This document shows positions 24,188-38,500 of a DNA stretch of 64,000 nt, one piece after another. The stretch's first letter is position 1. Each line of letters opens with the position of its first letter. A program made the translations under genes and the position numbers. The DNA comes from Warburgia ugandensis (taxonomy: Eukaryota; Streptophyta; Magnoliopsida; Canellales; Canellaceae): positions 50,056,057-50,120,056 of the forward strand of contig CP141137.1 in NCBI GenBank assembly GCA_035236585.1, read 5' to 3'. The notes beneath the pieces were generated by a model. It did not search any database, was not told the DNA's origin, and saw nothing but the letters and a program-made list of their open reading frames with translations.

Positions 24188-24377
24188 CTAAAAAAGGGGT
24201 AGCTCCGGTGCACAAAGCTCCCACTTGTGCAGGGTCCGGGGAAGGGGTGGACCACAAGGGCCTACAATAGGCAGCCTTATCTTGTACTTTTGCAAGAGGC
24301 TGTTTCCACGCCTGGAACCCGCGACCTTACGGTCACTAGACGACAATTGTTACCGTTGTACCAAGACTTCCCTTCTG
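24188..24377 (-). repeat. Au-like SINE, full length
   Basis: Complete minus-strand copy with the B-box area (GGAACCCGCGACC on the plus strand). An 11-bp target duplication, GCAATCACTAG, is at 24177-24187 and 24378-24388. Confidence 0.9.
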
Positions 24378-24388
24378 GCAATCACTAG

Positions 24389-24422
24389 GTAATAATAATA
24401 ATAATGATGATGATAATAATAA
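24389..24422. repeat. (AAT/GAT)n microsatellite
   Basis: A short AATAAT/GATGAT triplet run directly follows the SINE target duplication. Confidence 0.85.
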
Positions 24423-24610
24423 ACCACCAATGAAAATAAAGGTTTGTTACTTAAATACTCTTAAAAGATGACCCTAATCAATAAGTGAACAAATGTCTAA
24501 GGATACTTGGTTGCAAATAACTTGGCTTCTTCTTCTGGTCACTCCTTGCCCTTTTGCTGAAATTATGTCAATTAGAATGTACGAGCAATTTTCTTTATAA
24601 TTCTCTACTT

Positions 24611-24724
24611 GTTAAAAGAGCAGCCCGGTGCACGAAGCTCTTGTGTATACTGAGTTTCAACAAACCACGGATCATAAAGGTCTACAGTGTATAGTCATAT
24701 CTTATATTTTGACAAGAGACTACT
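24611..24724 (-). repeat. Au-like SINE, 5'-truncated and diverged
   Basis: The sequence AGCAGCCCGGTGCACGAAGCT to TTTTGACAAGAGACTACT is the 3' part of the SINE, more diverged than its neighbours. Its target duplication TATAATTCTCTRCTT (one mismatch) is at 24596-24610 and 24725-24739. Confidence 0.82.
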
Positions 24725-25415
24725 TATAATTCTCTGCTTAAAATAAATAAATAAATAAAGAGTTGAGGCTCAATTGTAAACCACGACACAGAAATCTTTG
24801 CTCTTTATAATGACACTTATGGCCAGCCTTGACCCCGTGGCAGAGGCTGCTTGCACTATTGCACTAGAAGGCATTTGTTCTTTACTCCTAGCCGGTAAAA
24901 ATAGAGGTAGGCCCCAGATCTTAGGCAGTGTTGATTATCAATATAAAAAAGAAAAAAGAAAAAATGAACAGTGTAGATTATCAATCACGTAGGTCCTACA
25001 AATGACACAGTTCTTTTTTTTTAAGCTGCCACTAACATAATGGCAAACATACTAATTATTGTAAAAGAAACAAATTAGTTAATCCGGCGAGTCAATCCAA
25101 TGGCGGAGAATAGTCAACCAGAGATGGCCTTTTGAATTGACTACCATTTAACCCTGCTGCTGTAGCTGAAGGCACTCACTCCTTATTAAATGATACCCAA
25201 AAAGCATTTATCATAAAATGTACTTGTGATCTTCTTAAGGGTCCCGTTATTACTTATTACTGCCATTGGAAGGTGGTCACTGTTTGTCAAGATGCCTACG
25301 TGCCAAACAATGATTGCATGTCTACAAAATAATATATTTGGACCTTATGCTTGGATGATCAGCAAATGCTATAACAATTTCCACTAAATTATCATATATT
25401 CACGTTATTTTTTTT

Positions 25416-25560
25416 CCTTGGCGCAACAATTGAGTTGTTGTCGTGTGACTTAGAGGTCACGGGTTCAAGGTGCCAAAACAGTCTCTTGCATAATGCAAGA
25501 TAAGGCTGCGCAGCATAGATCCATTGAATGGTGTATACATGCCCCCGCCTATGCTGTATA
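25416..25560 (+). repeat. Au-like SINE, decayed at the 3' side
   Basis: It keeps CCTTGGCGCAACAATTGAG, GAGGTCACGGGTTCAAGG and CTCTTGCATAATGCAAG; after about 25527 it fades. The end is approximate and no target duplication is clear. Confidence 0.75.
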
Positions 25561-25593
25561 TACTTTGCTTTAATAGTTGCGATCCAAAGTAAA

Positions 25594-25725
25594 AGGGGAG
25601 CCTCGGCACAATGATAGAACCACGAGTTTGAGGTGTGATAACTTCTTGAAAAAATGTCAGGTATGAATATGTACCGTGAACCCTTTCTAGTCCACCCCCC
25701 ATGCCGAGCTTTGTGCATGCCCTTT
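25594..25725 (+). repeat. Au-like SINE, internally shortened
   Basis: It starts AAAAGGGGAGCCTCGGCAC and ends TTTGTGCATGCCCTTTTTC. The region between A and B boxes is shorter than in full copies. A TATTTA-rich run follows the 3' end. Confidence 0.75.
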
Positions 25726-25868
25726 TTCTTATTTATATTTATATTTATATTTTTCTAAGAATTAGAAGATTAGTACTATTATTGTTCCCCACAGTACGTT
25801 AGTGGAACACAAGGTAGTGAAATTATCACTTTATAATTATTAAGACAGATCATAGAAATATTGTTGAA

Positions 25869-26033
25869 GGAAAGCCTTCGCGCAACGGTAAAAGTTGTCG
25901 TCATGTGACCTTGAGGTCATGGGTTCAAGGCATGAAAACATCATCTTTCAAAGGCAAGACTGTGTACTTTAAGCTCTTGTGGTCTGACCATTCACCAGAC
26001 CCTGCATAGGCAGGAGTTTTGTGAATTGGGGCT
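25869..26033 (+). repeat. Au-like SINE, nearly full length
   Basis: It starts GGAAAGCCTTCGCGCAACGG and ends GAATTGGGGCT. The 21-bp target duplication around GATCRTAGAAA..ATTGTTGAA (two mismatches) is at 25848-25868 and 26034-26054. Confidence 0.88.
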
Positions 26034-26054
26034 GATCGTAGAAAAATTGTTGAA

Positions 26055-27400
26055 AGTTGAGATAAAAACAGTAGGACAATTGGGTAATTATGTGTCTTGT
26101 TGTGGGTGGGGAAAGGGAGGGCAATTTGAGGAGGGAATATTCGGTTAAATAGGAGTCGTATAATTGAACGGTACTTTGAGGTTGGAGACTCGCTTTCGGG
26201 GGCAGTGCTTGTCAGAGTGGAGAAGAAGACGCCCTTTTCCGGCCTTTAGTAAAATCCCCTTTAAATTAATATCTAATAAATTATTTATTTTACTAAGCTA
26301 ATAATACAAAGCATCCCAGTCATGGTAAATTAATAGATTTTACTATGCTAATAAATAATAAAAATTTATAAATTTTGTGAGATCCTACTCATTATGTAAA
26401 ATAAAGTTCTTAGTTTGACAACCTCTTTTGCAAGAAAAGAGCTCAACTCAAAGGGAGAGGGAGAAAGAGACTGGTAAAGATGAATAAAATTAAAAAAGAG
26501 ATATATTTGTTTACTATTTGATAATAATTAGAAATGCAACAAAGAAAAATAAGAAGAGACAAGGGGTAAGAGAGGAATTACAAAACAAAGAATTTTTGGG
26601 GTTATTAAATAGAAAAAACACACATTTAGAGAAAGTAGAAAGGCCATGTACAATTCTAAAAAACAAAGAGTAGATGGATAAGAATTTATCCATATATATT
26701 AATTTAAGAAGGTTATTTGATAAACCAAAACCATCCTAACCATTGTTGTTTAGTAGTCAAATGGATAGGAATTTGGGCTTCCTGAGATGAATGGTTTGGA
26801 TTGCTCCTATACAGTGTATACTCAAGATAGCTTCCATATTTTTTGGCTCAAAATCAAGCAAAATGATAAAAATGGAACAAACTCAAACTCAGGCAAACTC
26901 CTAGCAAATCAACAACTAATGGAAATTGAACAGCTTCATCGTAGATTCTTAGAGAAAAGTTTTTTTTTTTTCCCTTCATATGGCTAGTTCACTGAATGTT
27001 GGGCAGACATGTAAAGTCCTATGAATGCCATACGAAATGAGTCATTATGTAAATAAATGCGTTGAGAAAGGGTAGATGTATGAAACCTTTTGACAAGCTA
27101 GTGCTGTTTCAAATATCTTAAATTGGAATTTGTTCTAGACATATATTTCATGGGACCCATTGCCAGTACTAAGCAGTAGTAAAAAAAAAAAAAAAAAATA
27201 TTTTATGGCTAATTCGTCAAAAAAAATTGTAGGCGAATCTTTTACAGTGGAATCTGATACTTAGATTTCAAATAATTGTTTACAAAATCTTTTTCTGTCT
27301 AAAGAAATGATTTGTTGAAATAATGAGTCATTCGTTCTATTGATACAGACACATCTGATGATGTGCTAGTCCCGGAGACAGCGGACTTCGTTTCAGCAAT
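26055..27400. other. intergenic DNA, nothing recognised
   Basis: AT-rich sequence with a poly(A) run at about 27181-27199. No supported gene or element ends. Confidence 0.5.
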
Positions 27401-27873
27401 CATAATCATCCGCCAAACTCAATCTCCATCAACAAAAATATTGATCTCCCCAATAATAAACCCCCCAATTGTCAAAGGCGTGGGTCCCAAATCAAAATAA
27501 CCACTAAGTGGGCCACACCTTTGATTTCCAAAAGCGAAGAGGGAACATTGATTGAATTGTCGTAGCCCGTCTTCAAAGTCGAAATAAGTAGCCATAAACA
27601 CAAAAGAAAGGGACAATGGTTGAGAATCAAAGTGGGCCCTTCCCAGTATGGTATGGGAGTATGGCTTTGTAAAGGTTATTTCCGTCATTTCAAATGAACA
27701 GTTGAAAAAAAGAAACCGCATTTGCAATAAAAAAAACCCGACCAGGAAAAGTACCTGCGTCATTTGCCAAGTGTTGTAGGGTTATTTTCGGTATCTGAAA
27801 AAAGTGCTTTTTCATACCGTATCTTTGCACCTTAAAAACTAGCTTTGACCGTCGTTCTCTCTCTCTCTCTCTC
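27401..27873 (+). promoter_or_regulatory. probable promoter and CT-rich leader of PSS1
   Basis: This lies just upstream of the PSS1 non-coding first exon. A (CT)n tract at about 27855-27873 is typical of plant 5' leaders and core promoters. No TATA box or start site can be fixed from sequence alone, so extent and role are inferred from position. Confidence 0.4.
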
Positions 27874-28003
27874 GTGCCAAGTTTTATTGACACCTTCGAA
27901 TTCAGATTTACTTTTCTGGTTGGAGGAATCCCAATCGACGGTTCAGATCTTCTTGCCTCCGTCCTCATCGTACGGCTACGGCGAGCTTGTTGGCGTCTTC
28001 GAC

Positions 28004-29499
28004 GTAAGGAGGTAAAAGAGAACCAACCGAAGTGTATTGATCAATAGATTTCGTTTTCTCTTCTGTTTTTCAAATTTATTTTATTTATGTCTTTGATGTT
28101 GTTGACGCTGATTTGAAAGTGAAATCAAATCTTTGTTTTTCTGTTTTTATTTTTGTATTTTTGTTGGTTCTGAATTCAAAATTGTGCGTCAGGCTTGCTT
28201 GCAGTAGAGTTACTGCATCGATAAAGAGGGAGTTCTGCGAATGGATTTCTGTTTTTGATGCGTGAATTCTGTTCGGTGATTATTTTAATTATTTGCTCTT
28301 GAAGTTCTTCATATGTTGTTTTGGATGAGGACTTGATTCTTAGGAATTCTGTACTTTTCTTGGTTTCATCAGCAAGTAGATATGGATTTGTAGTTTTGAA
28401 CTCTCTCTCCGTCATCTTCCTCTTCTTCGTTTCTTTTGAACTTTTGATTTATATTTTGCTGTATGTTTTTCGAATTGGTAAGTACGATACTGTAATTGAA
28501 TCGGCGTTAGTATTAATTTTTGACATTGCAGTATAGTGAATCAGGCTAGTTGTTAATTCTTGGCATTGGTGTGTATATGTCAAATTGTTTGGTAGATTGA
28601 AGTTTGGGCTGATAAACATGAGTTTGTGATTCAGTAATAATTTTGTAGTTTTCTTGATTTTTTTTGCTGAAGCAAAGACTAGCATAAACGTAGTGTTGAA
28701 TTGGTTGGACAACATAAACACAAGCATCTGATTCTCGCAATGTGGTGAAACTTGAAATTGAAGACGTAACGGGTATGTTGTAGGTTTGATTTTGTGCATC
28801 TGTTTAACCGTGCGAGATTTTTTATTGTTTATTTTTCTAAATCCAAGCCAGATAAAGTAGTTTCTCTGGAAATCATGTGTTTGAGACTAGATGTTAAACG
28901 TTGTAATGGGATGTAGCTAACCGATGCCAGCAGTAAGAAGATTCTGGCTTGAGAAGGTTGTTCATTTTTGAGAGTCTTGAATTCTGACGGACAACTTAGG
29001 TTTGGAGACTGTTGCACAGAGAGATTTTGGTTGTAGTTTGTTTGGATCTAATTGTTTCCTTTTAAACATCTTCTGTATCTCAGATTTTCACCTAACATGC
29101 TGAAACATTCAGTGCTCTTTGATATGTATGCATGCGGTTAAATTTCTGCTAAAGGAATCAAGAAGTCATAATGGCAGAGCGTTGCATGCTGAACAGAGAC
29201 TTTATCCTTGAGTCTGTTCTTCTCATAATGGCATTTAGTATCTTTAAAGGATCATAAAAACTTACAACCCCAACATTAACATACAGGGTCATGTCTGTAC
29301 CTCCAATTGGGTGGTTACCCATAACAAGGTTTAAGGTTATGTGTATGATTCAAGCCTGCCACTAAGAAAATGAGAAAGTGAAAAGAGAAACCGTGAAGTG
29401 GACTGAAGTGCTGGTTACAGAACAAGTAGTACTGTAGTATTCAACCCCACTTTTAATGCTTATAATATATAGCACTAAGGTAATCATTTACTATTGCAG
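28004..29499 (+). other. 5'-UTR intron of PSS1
   Basis: A donor GAC|GTAAGG at 28003/28004 (an alternative GAG|GTAAAA a few bases on) and the acceptor ATTGCAG ending at 29499 frame a 1.5-kb intron ahead of the start codon at 29520. T-rich, non-coding. Leader introns of this kind often raise expression of plant genes; that role here is inference. Confidence 0.65.
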
Positions 29500-29519
29500 G
29501 GATCCTGAATGCTTGAACC

Positions 29520-32500
29520 ATGGAGCTTAATGGTCATGAAAGATTGGGGAGAAAGGAACTTATTGCTCAAGAAAATAGTAATTCCAAATTTCTAAATGAT
29601 GTTGATGAGATTGATCCTTGGACAGCATGGGCATACCAGCCTCGTACCATTACTTTGCTACTAGCTGGTGCATGCCTGCTTATGTGAGTTCCTTTGCATT
29701 TGAAGTAAAGCCTCAGAATACATATATATTTTAAGCCAACCTTTGTGGTTCTTGTTTTGTGTTTCTCAGTAGTCAGTAACTACTACGACTCCTAGTTCTG
29801 GATCTTATTGTTCAAGTATTATATGTCAGTGATTGCATGACTTGATCCTTTGAAATGATTCATTTTTATCTGCACTTAACATCAAGAAAAGTCATTACAT
29901 GTATAAAAGGAAATAGAGGCCATGGTACACCAATCTAGAATGAGTAAGGTTCTAAGGAGTAACATTTCCATTCACCCTGATCAAATAGCAAGCCTATCCA
30001 TGATTACAGTATGACGGAAAAATTGAAGTTACGGAGTCAATGATCCAATCAAAAGGTTGACTATGACTCCAGGATAGTTTGACAACAAGGTGACCGTATA
30101 GTGAAAAGAGAAATCTGTTCCATCTATAAATTGCAAACTTGACTTAATTCTTTCCTTAAGCCAACATGAAGTCCTTGAAGTACTTTGAATCATGCCACTT
30201 CTTCTATCCACTGTACTCATAACAAGATTGCTATTAAGATCATGAAGGGAAGTACTAATTGCTGCACCAGGGATGGCCCTAACACCCTGTTATATAAAAC
30301 CAAAAAAAAAAGAAAAGAAAAAGAAAAAAAAAGACGCTCTGATGGGATCCTCACAGACTGAAAAAGATTGCAGTCAGTTTGATAATGATTGAGTGACATT
30401 GCTTCTTTGGTTTGAATGAAGGAATTTGTTAAATGAGGAAAGGCTTATGGTGGATACCTAGGCACCTATAGATGAGGAAGGGTGAAGTAAGCAAGAAAAT
30501 GCTTCGGTGAGTTGAAAATAAGCAGAGATCCAAAGATTCCTGATGATAGGTCTAGGGCTCAGCTTTTGTAGGAAATAGCATTCAACAGGAAATGGAACAC
30601 CATTTATTCATGGTAAATGTGAAGTACAAGGGGGTTTCATGGTAATCAAAGCTAAAAAGATCTGATGTATGTATGTAAAACCAGTAGGAAGTAAGGGAAT
30701 GATTCCATTGGTAAAGGAACTCTGTTGATTACTGTATAACGTGATTACAAAGGAATTCAAGGCAACAATTGCAATGGTTCTGTTGAAATGTAAAATAACT
30801 AGGAAGTAAGGAACCGCAGTCCCTCCTCTACACCTCCTCCCACTCCTTTCTTTTCTACTTCTCCCCCTGCCTTTCCCTACCTTCTCCCTTTTATCTTCCC
30901 TATCTTTCTAAATCTGTAACAGATTGGATACTAACTGCATATTTTCCTAACCAACTGATTATTCCTGTATATCACTACTGCATATTTGGTATATCCTAAC
31001 CAACTGATTGCATCTCTTTCCTAGCTGAATTGTAACCACCTGATCCTCCTTCAACTGACTGGAAATTCATCTCTCAACAGGCCTGTGTAACAACTCTGCA
31101 TCCCATGTAACTGCCTGGCCTGAAGACCACTTCTCTTGGCATATATCTGCCCAATACGTCCCCCTCCTTGTTGCGTTCTATGCCCAATACTGTCCCTATC
31201 AGTGCACCACATGTTATTTATCTGCAAAGTCTGCCATCATTTTTGTCTAACACTTCTTAGTCCCTAAAAGTTCTCCCAGTTCTAGTCTACTTAATGCCAA
31301 AATATGAACTGTTGTCACTAAAGACATTTATTTCTAGATAGGGATTCCTCTGCTCTCTATATCTGGAAGCTTTGAATAACATTTTCTTTTATTACTTTGT
31401 TGCTTTGGGTTAAGAAAGAGTAATATAAAACTCAAACTTTTTGTGGAAGTTTGAGAATTTTCACTTACAAAACAAAAGAAAATGGAAGGAAAAAAAAAGG
31501 TACAATAGAGAATGCTGGATAACCCTATACAGAATCCTCCAGAATACTTGTTAGATGCTTGTCATATTATTAGTCCATTGAAGCATATCCTCCTTCAAAG
31601 AACATATTAGATGGTTGTCATATTAGGAATCTATGTTTGAACATGAAAATCTATGGTTCCCATGTTTTTGGATTTACCCAGATTGTTCCAGAGTTGTCAA
31701 TAAGCCCTTGAACCATGGGAACTGCAGGAGATAGAGGTTCTCTGACCCACTTGCACCCATTTTCCCAGTCTCTTGTACCATGTCTAAGTTCTACCTTCCA
31801 TCACCAAATTGAAGGAAACAATGAACGAAAAGTTGAAATCTTCATACAACTGAGAAGTAAACCATAATCTCATCTTGTATGACAGAGTTCATCCTGAGGA
31901 CATGTACAATCCATGATTGAGACATTCTCAAATAATGCAGAAATATATTTGCAGCTTTTGGAGAACTTAAGTCCACCTGACAAAGAACAGATGAAATTTA
32001 TCAACTCAAAGAGATTTTGCTTGCGCATCTGTTTTTTATGTCCTTGGTTTCTGGGCAAGAGGTGACAGCTGTTGCCTCCTTTAAAGGGCTTGGTTCTTTC
32101 TTTAACAGTTAAGTTTTGTTGGCTATCACAATAGGTTCAAGGAGTTTGTTTAAATTGAACTTATCCAATCAACTTTTGTACCAAAACTTGATTGATCTCC
32201 CTACTTCCAGCTCCAGAATTGGAGCTCATGTATCAGATTAAGTCTCCAGTAATGTCATAGTCTTCTTATATAAATAGCTCAAGCTATTGTATGTTACCAG
32301 TTAGGCTAATAGATTGCTCAACTTCAAGTAAGGATCTAAAGTGGTGGGCTTCTTATTCCCAGTTAACATTAGTGAATTTGTTTATTCAATGGAAAGGTTC
32401 CATGTTAGGTTTTGGTGAGTTGGCTTGTCATCCAAGTCTGAACTACAAGTCAAGGAATTTGATGAAAAGGTAATCCAGAAGTTCTTTTTCTTTGTTTAAA

Positions 32501-35500
32501 AGTTATAATTTGTTTTGCAGCTAAGACCACGGTGTGAAGCCAAGTAGTTGAAGTATGCATGGGCAAATTTGGTGAAAACATAAGTTAGGGTCTTAAGAGG
32601 TGTAGCTGTTCTGTGGAAAAAATATTTCAGGGATTGATTGAGGAGCTCTTGCACCTGATGGCCTATATTTTATGTTTCTGAATCGGTCAGTGATCATGGA
32701 TGATCATATGAGGATCATTTTTGTTTCAATAGGATAAGTTTATTGGTTATAGTGGTAATGGAGTTCTCTTATGAAGACCTACATTGTCAAAGAGCAAAGA
32801 TGACCTAGATTTTTACCCATGTGTTTTTTTACTTGCAACTTGCAAAAGTATAATTCTTGTGGAAAACAGAAGTCGTCATGTTTAACTCATCTGAATCGGA
32901 GGGCGATGACTGAGGATTCTGCTTAGGTCCCTTGATATGCAATCTGAAAGAAATTTTCTGAGTAGTTTGTTATCGGAGCTCTTCTTTACTTTTGTCTTTC
33001 TGCCCATTAGTCCGACAGCAGTTCACATGTTGTTAAAAAATATGAATCAGTTCTGATCCCTAATTTTGATTAGATACGTTCTTCTCTCTTTACCTTTTGT
33101 TACTCTTTAGCTTGTCTGTTCATTCCATCCTGCAGTCTAGTTGGGACTTTCGTTAGGACCAAATTGCTTTTGGTGCTTCTGCTTATATATCTCCTTACCT
33201 GGAAAAAGAAATACTGTATACATTTAAACATCAAACTCAACCTTTGAGGAGGGAATTAACAAGTCTTATAGGTTCTTGTCATTATGTAACAGATCGCTTG
33301 GATTAATTATCTCCTTTGAAACAGTTCAACTACTGATATAAAGAAATTCTAGAATGTGGGTAACAATTGATGTGTAATGCTTGTTCCACAAAATAACCAG
33401 CTTAACTTTTTCAATGTGTCAAACTGACCCGACAAGGTTCTGAAGGAGAGTATTGCATCAATATACAACACTGGCACAAAATATGTGTGAATAAGCACAG
33501 GCTGGAAGTTACTATCGGTCACTTTATTTGTTCCTATCCTATGTTTCTTATGTTTCATTATTCTTTGCTTGAATGCCTCAAATCTGTTTGTGCAAGTTGC
33601 TTGAATGGCTCAAATATGTTTGTGCAAGTTTAAAGTTTCCCAGCTTTTGGTTGAATGTTTTGTTGCTATGGGAAGCTTGTTGAGAGTCCAATGCATTTAG
33701 TCATATGCCTAACTGAGCCCAAAATTTTAGTTAGCCGTTTATGGGGAAGTAAACAGATTCTGATACAGAGTATTGCTTCACCATAACTGCATCTGGGTAA
33801 ACCAAGTGTTTCAGTAGAGAATCCAGTTGTCAGTGTCTGAGGCTTAATCTATATACCAAAATTTGCTTCATCTGTTGTATTTGCTTTCAGTTGGGGAAGT
33901 GGAGCTCTAGATCCAGAAAATAGTCCATCTGGTGATGTTGTTACATCTGTGAAGAGGTAGATTCCTTTTCCATTTATACTCCATAAGTAATATGACAAAT
34001 GATCTTTATGCTATGAATTGTCGTATTTATGATATAAATCATTGCTGTTTTCTTTGGTAGGGGAGTCTGGGCAATGATTGCTGTCTTTCTCGCTCATTGC
34101 TTGCTTCAGGCACCTTCAACGTGAGTCCAAACTCTGGAAATTATGATCATGCAGAATTTAGTTTATTTTATTTCATAATTTTTCCATGTCAAAATAGTGT
34201 GAAAGTATTTAGGGAAGATGCGTTAGACATTCTGACACGTATTAGAAGTCAAAATTACAAACTTTTAGTGCCTCACAGTTACGTGTTTTACTTCTATTCT
34301 TGTACATTCTGTTGAATGGTCAATTATGTCATGAATTCTGAGTTGTGGAAATATATCACTGTCAAGATTGTAATGTTGTTTTCGTACTGTACTTGTCTTC
34401 TAGTAGAAATATATTTTCTGTTACTATGCCCCATAGTGCTGGCTGCTGGATATGCTGAGTATATATCATCATATCTAGATCTTATCTCAATTAGGGGTTG
34501 GCATGCTGAGTATATATGTAAATTCAATTTTTAGCCATGTCTGTGAAGAAGCAGGGGATGACTACCATAGCTTGCTGCAATTAATGAATATATATATATA
34601 TAGTTTGAATTCTGAAACATTTACTAGGGTAAAGAAGCTATTCAGACTGAAAACTTTTTAGTCACATCATGTTTGGGGCTCATTTTTGGAAAAATTTACT
34701 GTATGTAGCCTTGTAAATAATTCTATCATTACTTGGTGATCTGATATAGAGTTGTTCAAGTATGTTGATACCTGAATTTTTTTTTTAAGGGTACTTATTA
34801 GGCCACATCCTGCAATTTGGCGCTTGGTTCATGGAATGGCAGTCGTTTACCTTGTTGCCCTTACATTTTTGCTTTTTCAGGTTCACTCTCTCTCTCTCTC
34901 TCCATGTGCCTTTTTTCTTCCTTCTGAAAGGTCCATGATATAATATTGTGAAATTAGATGTCATTTCTTTTCTATATGCTCCTTTATTTGTTATGACACA
35001 GTTCCTTATTTGTAAAATGAAAGTTTTGCAATCAGGCAGGTGGCTTTAACTATAAGCTAATCCTTTAAATGAAACAGCATTATTATGGTTTATCAAATTG
35101 TTTTTTCTTATGTAGATATTGGGTCAAATTTCAAAGAGAAAATTTGCATCGTATCTTTATTCAAACACTTTCCATGACTGATAAAATTTGCAAAGGATAT
35201 CTTTGGCATGTGAAATTTTGCTTCAGGTTTGCTTTTGGTTGAAATGTTGATATAAAAGAGAACTGTATTTTAATACAGTGACTGTGACCGTTAACAATTG
35301 CCTGCTTGTTCTTTGGTTCTTGGATCTGAGAAGTTCTAACTTGTTACCTTTGACATTCTTCTCAAGGATTTAGCATTTTAGATCTCTATATGCCACAACT
35401 AGCAATTTTGTTTACTGCAGTAGACACCTTTCCTGCCATATTGCAATCTCCTGGACTTTTGTACATTTCTTATTCTGTGACCTAAGATTGACGTATTTTG

Positions 35501-38500
35501 GTTTAGTGGTCAGTACTTTATTAATTATCTTTGGTAGCATTTTTGCTTATAGAAATATCAATCTAACAACTTAAATCATTTTCTTGTTCAGGAGCGTGAT
35601 GATGCTCGTCAGTTCATGAAATTTCTCCATACTGATCTTGGTGTTGGTAATGCATTTGAACTTTCCAACATACTACCTCATTTGTTCTAATTTATGCAAA
35701 AAATTCTCATCTCCACTGAGTTAAGAGAAATATGATACCTTCTGTGCAGAACTTCCTGAAAGATCTTATGGATCTGATTGTCGGATTTATTTGCCAGAGA
35801 ACCCCACAAACAGGTTTAAGAATGTTTATGTATGATGTCTTCGTGAACCATCCGTCCAATTTTAATTTATTCTGCACATTCCATAGATATTGCATATTTT
35901 GCCACGGTATTAAGATCGTAACAAGCTACTTATGTCGGGGGTTCTTATTTTAGGAGACATTGTTTGACGAATTTGTTCTAGCTCATATTTTTGGATGGTG
36001 GGGCAAGGCTATAATGATTCGTAATCAGCCATTGTTATGGGTACTTTCAATTGGCTTCGAGTTAATGGAGGTTTGTTTGTTTACATAATTTTGTCATCAT
36101 TGCTAAACTGTTTGTGGTCCACCTCTTCCCAGAACCCTGCATATGCAGGAGCTTCATGCCCCGGGCTGCCCTTTATAGCTAGTAGTGCATTTGACTGTTT
36201 GAGTTCTTGTCAATACTGAACGTGCAGGAAGTAATAATTAAAATGTTAATATTTTGCAGCTCACATTTCGGCACATGTTACCAAACTTTAATGAATGTTG
36301 GTGGGATAGTATTATTCTTGACATTCTAATCTGCAATTGGTTTGGTGAGACCTCAAAACTGATATTCTAGTGCTTTTTCTTTCTGAATCATAACATATGT
36401 TTTGGTCACTTTCAAATTTTTGACCGCGCTGGAGTGAGTTGACATGTGTATAGAAGCTCTGCTAGTATATTACTACTTCCAAAGGTTTCATTTTTTCAAT
36501 TAATCCTGTAAGCATTATTGAGTGGTCATACTTTTGGAATCCATAGAAACATGGTAAGGAAATTAGTACAGGGCTAAGTAACTGTAGATCTATGAACAAT
36601 GGGCATGCAAGTTATAGGACAATGCACTATATAGTTTTTCGTCCATTCTTATTTCATGCATATATTAGTTTCTTAGGTAGCGGACCCCTGATTGGGATAA
36701 GGCTTTGATGACGACGACGACATTGGTTTCTTAGGTAGTGCTGATGCAGGGATGACACTTCTCATTACTTTTACCTGCAACTGTCCTGAGTGAACAACTT
36801 TCTCTTCCAACTTCAGAAAATACCTGGAGATGTCTAAGTTTGATCAGCCAGTTCTTTGTACTAGGGAAGTGCACAGATATTTTTCTCCACTTGGATCATT
36901 CCATAGTGAAGGAATGATTTCTTCTGCAATTTGTTGTCTTTGCGCTGTACAACCACGACACAAAAAAGGCATAAAAGACAGAAAACAAACACACACTAAC
37001 ACGACAGATTTACTTGGTCTAGAAGTGATTCTACATCCATGGAAAAGCCCCGTCAAATATTGAGTATATTATATACAATTTCTCTCTCTCTCATCAGTCT
37101 GTGTTCCTAAGTGATAACCCTTTTTGTGTGACCTGTCTGCTACATTAGTGAATTTATGATGCGACAAAGTGGTCATTACTTCTTCAAATACTTTAATCTC
37201 AGCTCTTCTATAGGTGGACTTTGTCAGGAGCAGAAGCTGCAGTTCCCACTAGCTTCAATACCTAATATGAACCATTGTGTTATGAATACTTCATGTTATT
37301 GTTATTTTAGTTATATGTCCTGTTTTTCTATTTTATTGTAATCATGCTTTATGGTCATGAAAAATGATGTCCTGTTTAATTGATTGTAAGAAACAGTTTC
37401 CTTTGGTCAACCATGTAGGTATATGGGCAGGAATGCACACTGTTCGTTACTTTGATGGGAGAACATATGAGTGGGTTGGTATAAGTCGCCAGCCAAATAT
37501 AATTGGTAAAGTATGTCCTCTAGCAAGTATCCTCTGAACTTTTCCTGGTTATATTTGATTTGTACTGCGGTCTTGTCCAAAGTTTCAACATCATGTTCCA
37601 TTTTGTGCTGAATTATAATGTTTGTGAATCCTTCTTGTTTGCTAAAAGTATTTAGGTAACTGTTGTGAAGTCATAAATATCCATACTATATTGGCACCTA
37701 TCAGGTGGCGGTTGGTTTGGTCCATTGGAATGGAGCTCTATGAAAGTGCATCATTAAGAATCTGGAGTTTGGTAATATTTATTAGGAATGTACCTGGCAT
37801 GATCTGAATGGGATCTGCTATATTTTTGGGTGTCCCATGTGTTGTCTACCCTTGTTAGAAATTGAACTAAATATCAATCTAGAGAGGTGAACAATCAGCC
37901 TAGGAATCAGTGGAAAAAAACCACGGTACTCTATTTTTGTTTTTTCAGATTCCTCTTGATAGTTCCTCATTTTTTAGCCAACTGTCTTGGGGTGGCATTT
38001 TAACACTTGCAGTTACAATATGCTGTAACTTGTAAGGCAAGTTGAAAAAGGTGATCTTGTGAACCCTGGGGTAGTATTCTAGCTCGAAACAAGCAGAATA
38101 TGTAGAATAATGAGGCAAATTGATCTAAAACCGAATTTATTTTTCATCTGTTGTGGAGGACTGAGCTGAGGATGGTCAGTGGCAGAATCAGAAAGTTGGG
38201 CGAATATCTACTTCTCACTGCTATCTGATCTAAGTTTAGCATAACAGTGGTTAATCTGAAAAAAAAAATTTACTTGCATGATAGTTGGTCGTCATTGGTT
38301 TATCGACTCGGTCTGCTTATAACTTTTTCAATATATTAACTCTTCAGCCTCGGAGGTTGTCTCAAATGATTTTGTTTTCAAAATTGTGAAAACTATGTAT
38401 TCACCACTAATTGACTGCTTAGATGTTCAAATTAGAAGCCCACCATAATATGCTAATGATATGATGTCTATCTGGAAGATCAACTGCCACTGCTTCGGTG

